Assembly: GCA_935421135.1 (NCBI GenBank)
Contig: OW285187.1
Location: 26,784,429-26,848,428, forward strand
Reading direction: 5' to 3'
Source of the DNA: Bugulina stolonifera
Lineage: Eukaryota > Bryozoa > Gymnolaemata > Cheilostomatida > Bugulidae
DNA: 64,000 bases
Numbering within the stretch: position 1 is the first letter of the stretch; each line of letters begins with the position of its first letter. Positions 58,331-64,000 of the stretch are shown piece after piece. Made by a program: the position numbers and the translations under genes. The notes beneath the pieces were generated by a model, which did not search any database, was not told where the DNA came from, and saw nothing but the letters and a program-made list of their open reading frames with translations.

Positions 58331-61300
58331 ATTAGTGACAAAATGTTAGGGTGACAGTCACTGGAGTGGGGGTAGGATGATGGTAAACTGTAATATGATT
58401 GAAAATTAATGATATTATTTACTATAAATAAATATTATTATTTATATAATCGATTCTTTAACTCATTCAATGTGCATCTGGTCATATTTTTATTACAATT
58501 TTAATATTGTCAGTTCATACTTGTGATATTAATATTATTACTTGTAGGATATTAATCTTCTATTATTCCATATTTAAAACGTTCTCATAGCATTATTATT
58601 CAGCACTAATCCGTATGAGGCACTCGCAAAGTAGCTGATAACTATATTGTACTCTGTAGGACCAGTAGAAGATTACCAGGTAATTTGGTAAAAAACAAAT
58701 TTATAGTAGCCATTCGTTCAATCAACACACTGGATTATGTTGCACATGCTAAATTATAATGTATTCATCATACTATTAAATTGGTGAGACTCGAACCGCA
58801 TCGGTATCATATCGATACATTAAAGGGGGTGTAGCCAGGATATATAAATTTTAGCCGGTGTGATAGTGTTAGGCCTATATATTCTATTGAAAAGAAATAA
58901 ATTTTTGAGCAGCCAAATGTGAAGCTAATCGATCTCTGATCGTAGCTTGAACCTGAAGCTCTACGGCAGCCAATCACAGTGGACGGATTTTATACGGTCA
59001 GGTTTTTTAATATCCCTTTTCCAAAAGACTAACACGAAAATCGTTGAACAGATTCATAACATACTTGTACATGTGCATGTGTATCACAGAATATCATATA
59101 ATAAGGCATACAATCATATATTTATGTAGAATAGGGTAGTAGTTAGTAGTTGTGAATGTATACTGAAAGTAGAGTATTTTCAATTTATTTTAGTTGCAGA
59201 ATATTTGACTATCTTGAACATTGGAGTTGTAATAACCTGTACAACCAAATTGTATAGTTTCATATTCGGTTGTGTTGAGAGCATCAATGTTCGAGAGTTT
59301 TCCACCTTGCTGAGAAGAAAATATTTCCAGTACATTACTAACTAAAGTGTATGGATTGTTTTTGGGTTTACGGGAATTTAAAATTCTTTCCTGGGTTATC
59401 GTTGTATTTTGATAAAATAGTGGGATGTATCATATAAACTTATATTGGGTGTATAATTATATTTTCTTTACATATACATTCTGCAGTGTTATAGTAGGAA
59501 TGTACCTGTCAATGTATAGGGTGCAATGCACAACATATAGAGTGTAGAATTGGAAATCTGTTAACAGATACAGTTTAGTGAACTTGGTCACCAGTTAGTT
59601 TATTATTGAAAGTGTAGAACTGTAAATAATAAACTAATATTAAAACACTCAGAGATTTTAACACGTTTGATTTTGTTATAAATTGGGGTTATCCAGTAGT
59701 CAATCACAGTCAATAGTTTACATGTAAATCTAATGGCATTTCTATTGGTATATACCAATGTGATAATATGTATTAGTACTATATATTGGTGGTGTTAATG
59801 TAGAAAAAAGGTTCCTGTATTATTAGGAAGCTTTGTGTTTGTCGTAGAGTAGGTTTTATGCATCAGCTTGTTCTTCAGACTAGCTTGTTTGTAATCGGAT
59901 TAGAGAGGACAGTTTCCACATTCAGTGTTGTTTTTTGGGTGAATTATAGTTGCGACATTACTTTGATGGTTGTTGAAGAAATTTTACAATAATGGAAAAA
60001 ATATACTTGAATTATATGGGTTGAGGTCATTGTATGTAAGTCAGCTCAACTGTCAGAGGATTAACAAAGAAATAATTGGTTAATATATGCTGTGCTGTCA
60101 TAGATTGGAGTTGGTCGTTTGTTTAGGCATTACAAGTTCGCAATTAGAGTAGATTATATTGCATTATTCTCTAAATAAGCTCAATTGGGATTAGAGTTGA
60201 ACAGAAATTGTTGCATATAGGATTTTGTGGTTATATACAAAGAAACTAATAGTCATATGGTTATGAGTCAATAGTCTGCAATGACTACTTACATGATATG
60301 CCGAAATACATGTTGTTCCATTTCTCTTTAGTAATCAACTCCTTGATACTAGCTCTGTATATGTTGCAAATGGTAGTAAGAGATAGCATAGCGTTCTTTA
60401 GAATCTTAATCTTCTTTCGTTTAAAATATTACTGCTTTGTCTATTATAGTAGCTAATAATTATGTTAAAATGATAGTGGGTTACAAGTTAGATCTAGGAA
60501 GTTGTCTGCCCACTTTACAAACTGTGTGATTGATGGTCAAAGTACAATGTAGAAACATGGCCTTCATTATAAGGGGGTGCAAGTTCCATTGGTTGGTTGG
60601 TTTAAGTAGGCTACACATAAGAATAATATAAAAATTCCAATTGTTACAATGTAGGACCTTCCATTGGATTAAAGGACAAGGCAATCCACGTAAATAGATT
60701 AAAAGAATTAAATTTAGACTGTTAATATTCCTAGGCAGGTTATCCCACTGCTGATATACACCTATGAGAGAATCCTCCTGAATTCATTTCAGTTTAAATT
60801 TGTTGTAGATATTCTAATATGAAGCATGGCCAAATATGCTAGTAGATACATCATACATGTAATACCTTGCAGTTTTTATGGAAGAAACAATTACTATATG
60901 GTAGAAAAAATAAGTAGTATAAAAGTAATAGTAGTTAGGAGATTGTTTGCAGTGAAGTTTAGATATACGAATACTAATCTCTAAAAATTAGTCTAATTGG
61001 AACTTAAAAACTAAATATGGTTAATATTTTAGTTCACAATTTTATTTTCTTATCAAAACTAATATTGTTTCCTTTCCACATCCAAATAGTTCAGAGGATT
61101 TAGATATGAACACAATTAGCTAAATAGTTTGATCCCTTCGAGATGTTAAGAAAAGTTCACAAGATTTATGCGACAGCGGCTAGTTATAAGATATCACAGG
61201 AATTCTCTGAAATTTATGGCATCGCTGCTTCAAACAATTAGGTTAACATAATACTTTCTTAACAAAGGTGACTAAAATTGACAATTTTGTCAAATTACTT

Positions 61301-64000
61301 GGGATCAAATACAGTAGATAAGTGGTGGCATATGATACACATCAGAGACAGAGCAGAGTTAAAAAGATCACCCATCTGTGACAGATTATCAATTATCTTG
61401 TGTGTAAAGAATTGCTCAGGGTTTCAAGTTTGCATCAATTGTGATTGTTATAGGTTATGTTACTTGATGGATTAACAAGATTTCTGAGCTGCTCATGGTG
61501 TTAAATTGCATTGCAATCATGTATTGTTATTGTTTAGGGGCACTCTTACAGAATGTCAGCGTATTATTACTAATTGGGTTAACTACGTGCATTCGGCTTT
61601 GTAATGAGCATCAAAGTTTATTGTATGCTATGCGTATAGATTATTTGTCAATAAATACCAATATTTCTCAAAAAATCTCCTCACAGTTTCTTACTGTGGG
61701 TAGGACATCTATAATTGTGAGCAATAGTTTATTGAGAATAAATTATGTCACAGATGTAAGTGGCCAAGTTACGGCCACCCCAAAGTTGGGAAAAGATTTT
61801 ATTGTATTTGTTTGATTTAGCAGATTAGCCCTTGAGAATTTATGCATTTCTATATTATGCTTTGATGAGATACATGTGAGCTAGCACACCCTACTATACT
61901 TTACTCCCACAGCCCACAGAATAAAGATTAGCTGTTAGCACTTATAAATCAACCTAATTTTAGTTGTTGAGTAAAGAAGTACTTGATTAGTGTAGTGTGA
62001 TTGTATAGGAAGGGATAAGTTTTACCTTTGTTCTCTAGCTGTGTGAAGAATTTTTGGCATTAGATAACTGACAACCCTCTTATCTGCAGAACAGTATTGG
62101 GGCTAGCCAGTTGTCTAATATACTCTATAATCTTATAACCTCTGACAGCATGTTATACTGAGATGGGTTTCAATTTACAATTTCTACTCACAGCAACATT
62201 AAATTGTCTGATATTGAAATCAGTAGTACAAGTATATTATTAGATTATTATACATTCCAATACTAAGTGCCACATTGGTGTGTAAAATAATGCCTCTGTT
62301 TAATCCAATAAGACTAACTGGATTTTAGGTTATCCAGGCCCTAGCCATCCTGGCTATCAATCCATTGTATAACGTATAATTACTTTAATACAACATGTAT
62401 GTTGTACATGATTAGGTTCACTGTAAGTTATCCTCTGCAATACTGTAAAAGTTGCATGCAGACTATAGGGTGTACGCTGTAGTAAGTACATGTTATATTA
62501 CTGATAATGTGGTAGAGCATAAAACTGCATATGGCAGGGAAAATATAATTATATATACAGTGTATAAGATAATCTAATTCAGTAGCTATACTTCCGGGTA
62601 CCTCCATAAATATAGACATGTAAGCTTATGGATTGAAAAGGAGTCAACTCCCAACCATATGGCAAATAAGTTGAAGCTAGTAGCCTATTACATGAAGGCT
62701 TAGGAAAATTGATCACAGTGGAAAACATTTCTGAAACTTTCTGGAATTAATAATCTAATGGGTGGTTTGCTGAAAGGTAATTCATTTTAGCGGATATAAA
62801 ATATCATAATTAATGGGTTGGGTATATTACTGGTTGTTTATTGAAAACTATCTATAATTATGATTAATCAATAGTAGCGCCTTCAATCCGTTAATCCACC
62901 CAACGGTAATTACCAGGCAAATCCTCTGCCATCTCCGTAACCAAGTTGAACTTTTAGCTGCAATTCCCCTGTGTCACTGGGAACATAGAATACGTGGCGT
63001 TTAATTTAGTAGATCATTATTTATTATTGAAACTGGGATGAGCTAGTCAGGTGTACCTCATTGCTATTAACTCAGGGGAGACAACCGCACTGTGTTCAAT
63101 ACAATAATCAACAATGAGTCAGTCAATATCTGAACATATTTTAGTCTTCACTCGAATTCTCTTGGAATTTTATTTTAATACAAATAAAGGCCTAATATTT
63201 CTATAAAAAGTTGCATTGCTTGCCAGATTTATTAGTTTAAGTGAATAAAATGTTGAACAAGTAAAATTGATTTTTGAAAAATAATAAAATGCTGACTAGA
63301 TTGTCTACAACATACTGAGGCTTGTGTTTGCTGTTCAACCTAATAGAAAATTTTATTTTCTAAGTTACGGTGAAACTGGACCGTCATAATTGGTTTGAAT
63401 TAGGCCTGAGTTTGAATTGTAAGATCACTTCACTTAATTGAAATCATTTATATTGTGCTCAGCAAGGACCAAGGCTAATAGTTTGAACTAACCAAGTTTC
63501 TGAATTAGGCAAGTTCCACTGTACATGTAGTTGGTTATCTATTAATACCAGTATAATAATGAACTCAATTAATGCAAGTAATAAATTGAACTTTTTGTCC
63601 CAAAAACATCTACATATGTCTGGATGAGTAATCTGGGCTGTCTAGCCTCAATGTTTACAACCATTACCATTCAATAAATGATTCATTGCCTCTAGGTAGT
63701 TTTACTTGGAATAATTATAGTTGAATGAGAAAAGGTGAACTGCAGTCTAGATAATCTTATGATTGCCACACCTCCGTTTAATGATTTTCATGACCAGGAC
63801 TGAAAATTTGCGGTTAACATTTTTCATTATTTCCACTTGTCAATGTTTTCTATAAATCATTGGTTTTAAGGAAGTTAAGCTGCATTAATATTGTGGATGG
63901 TTTTATTACCATTTCGTATACTAGCGGAATAAATGGTTGTTCGAATTATATATGTATGAGGAGCTATTAAGTATTTATTAATTTTGTCTTTTTTGTTTAG
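58331..64000. other. AT-rich region without recognised genes
   Basis: I find no exon with family similarity, RNA gene or clear mobile element in this 5.7 kb. Short open frames at 61278-61815 are unremarkable. Confidence 0.5.

Noticed and set aside
58778..58800. tRNA B-box-like GGTTCGAGTCTC on the minus strand
   Set aside because: Neighbouring sequence cannot form a T stem or an acceptor stem, and no A box is found upstream.
61278..61815. Two + strand open frames of 65 and 106 codons
   Set aside because: No family similarity, no splice or promoter context; likely chance.

Overview
The window is nuclear DNA from a small-genome invertebrate animal. It is AT-rich, and it holds five intron-containing genes for conserved metazoan proteins. 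Every intron I placed is GT-AG, and most are 0.1-1.5 kb. A sponge or other early-branching metazoan fits the compact introns and the protein set (ANKIB1 and RBM24/38 are animal-type proteins), but I cannot assign the species from sequence alone. The words TACATGTA and GTACATGTAC recur throughout the non-coding DNA.

Layout: (1) ATIC (+, 1267-6359, 11 coding exons, 591 aa), purine biosynthesis. (2) ANKIB1 (-, 21582-6983, 19 coding exons, 1044 aa), an ankyrin/RBR E3 ubiquitin ligase, convergent with ATIC. (3) A 2.5 kb AT-rich divergent spacer. (4) NT5C3-type pyrimidine 5'-nucleotidase (+, 24090-31308, 8 coding exons, 356 aa). (5) A 3.7 kb spacer. (6) RBM24/RBM38-like RRM protein (-, 38349-34997, 4 coding exons, 218 aa). 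(7) An 8.4 kb gene-poor spacer with a minisatellite and a GC-rich mobile repeat. (8) TM9SF1 (-, 56774-46802, 15 coding exons, 591 aa). (9) A gene-poor 7 kb end with a hAT-like MITE and a decayed LINE. All five reading frames close exactly across all exons (total coding lengths 1776, 3135, 1071, 657 and 1776 nt, all multiples of three). The genes are not a functional cluster; ATIC and NT5C3 both concern nucleotides, but I see no evidence of linkage by function.

The most interesting observation is in NT5C3. A 4.09 kb sequence with matching terminal inverted repeats, flanked by a duplicated TTAA, sits inside what was one continuous codon stretch. The only frame-keeping splice sites I find lie inside the two terminal repeats, so the transposon itself appears to have become an intron (an introner-like event) and leaves a five-residue insertion in the protein. 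Other notable items are: a 1.5 kb long-inverted-repeat element in ANKIB1 intron 6; a minisatellite made of copies of an authentic ANKIB1 5' splice site; a second triplicated ANKIB1 splice donor; a pair of hAT-like MITEs with target-site duplications; and a pair of GC-rich repeats whose 3' hairpin carries a compensatory base change.
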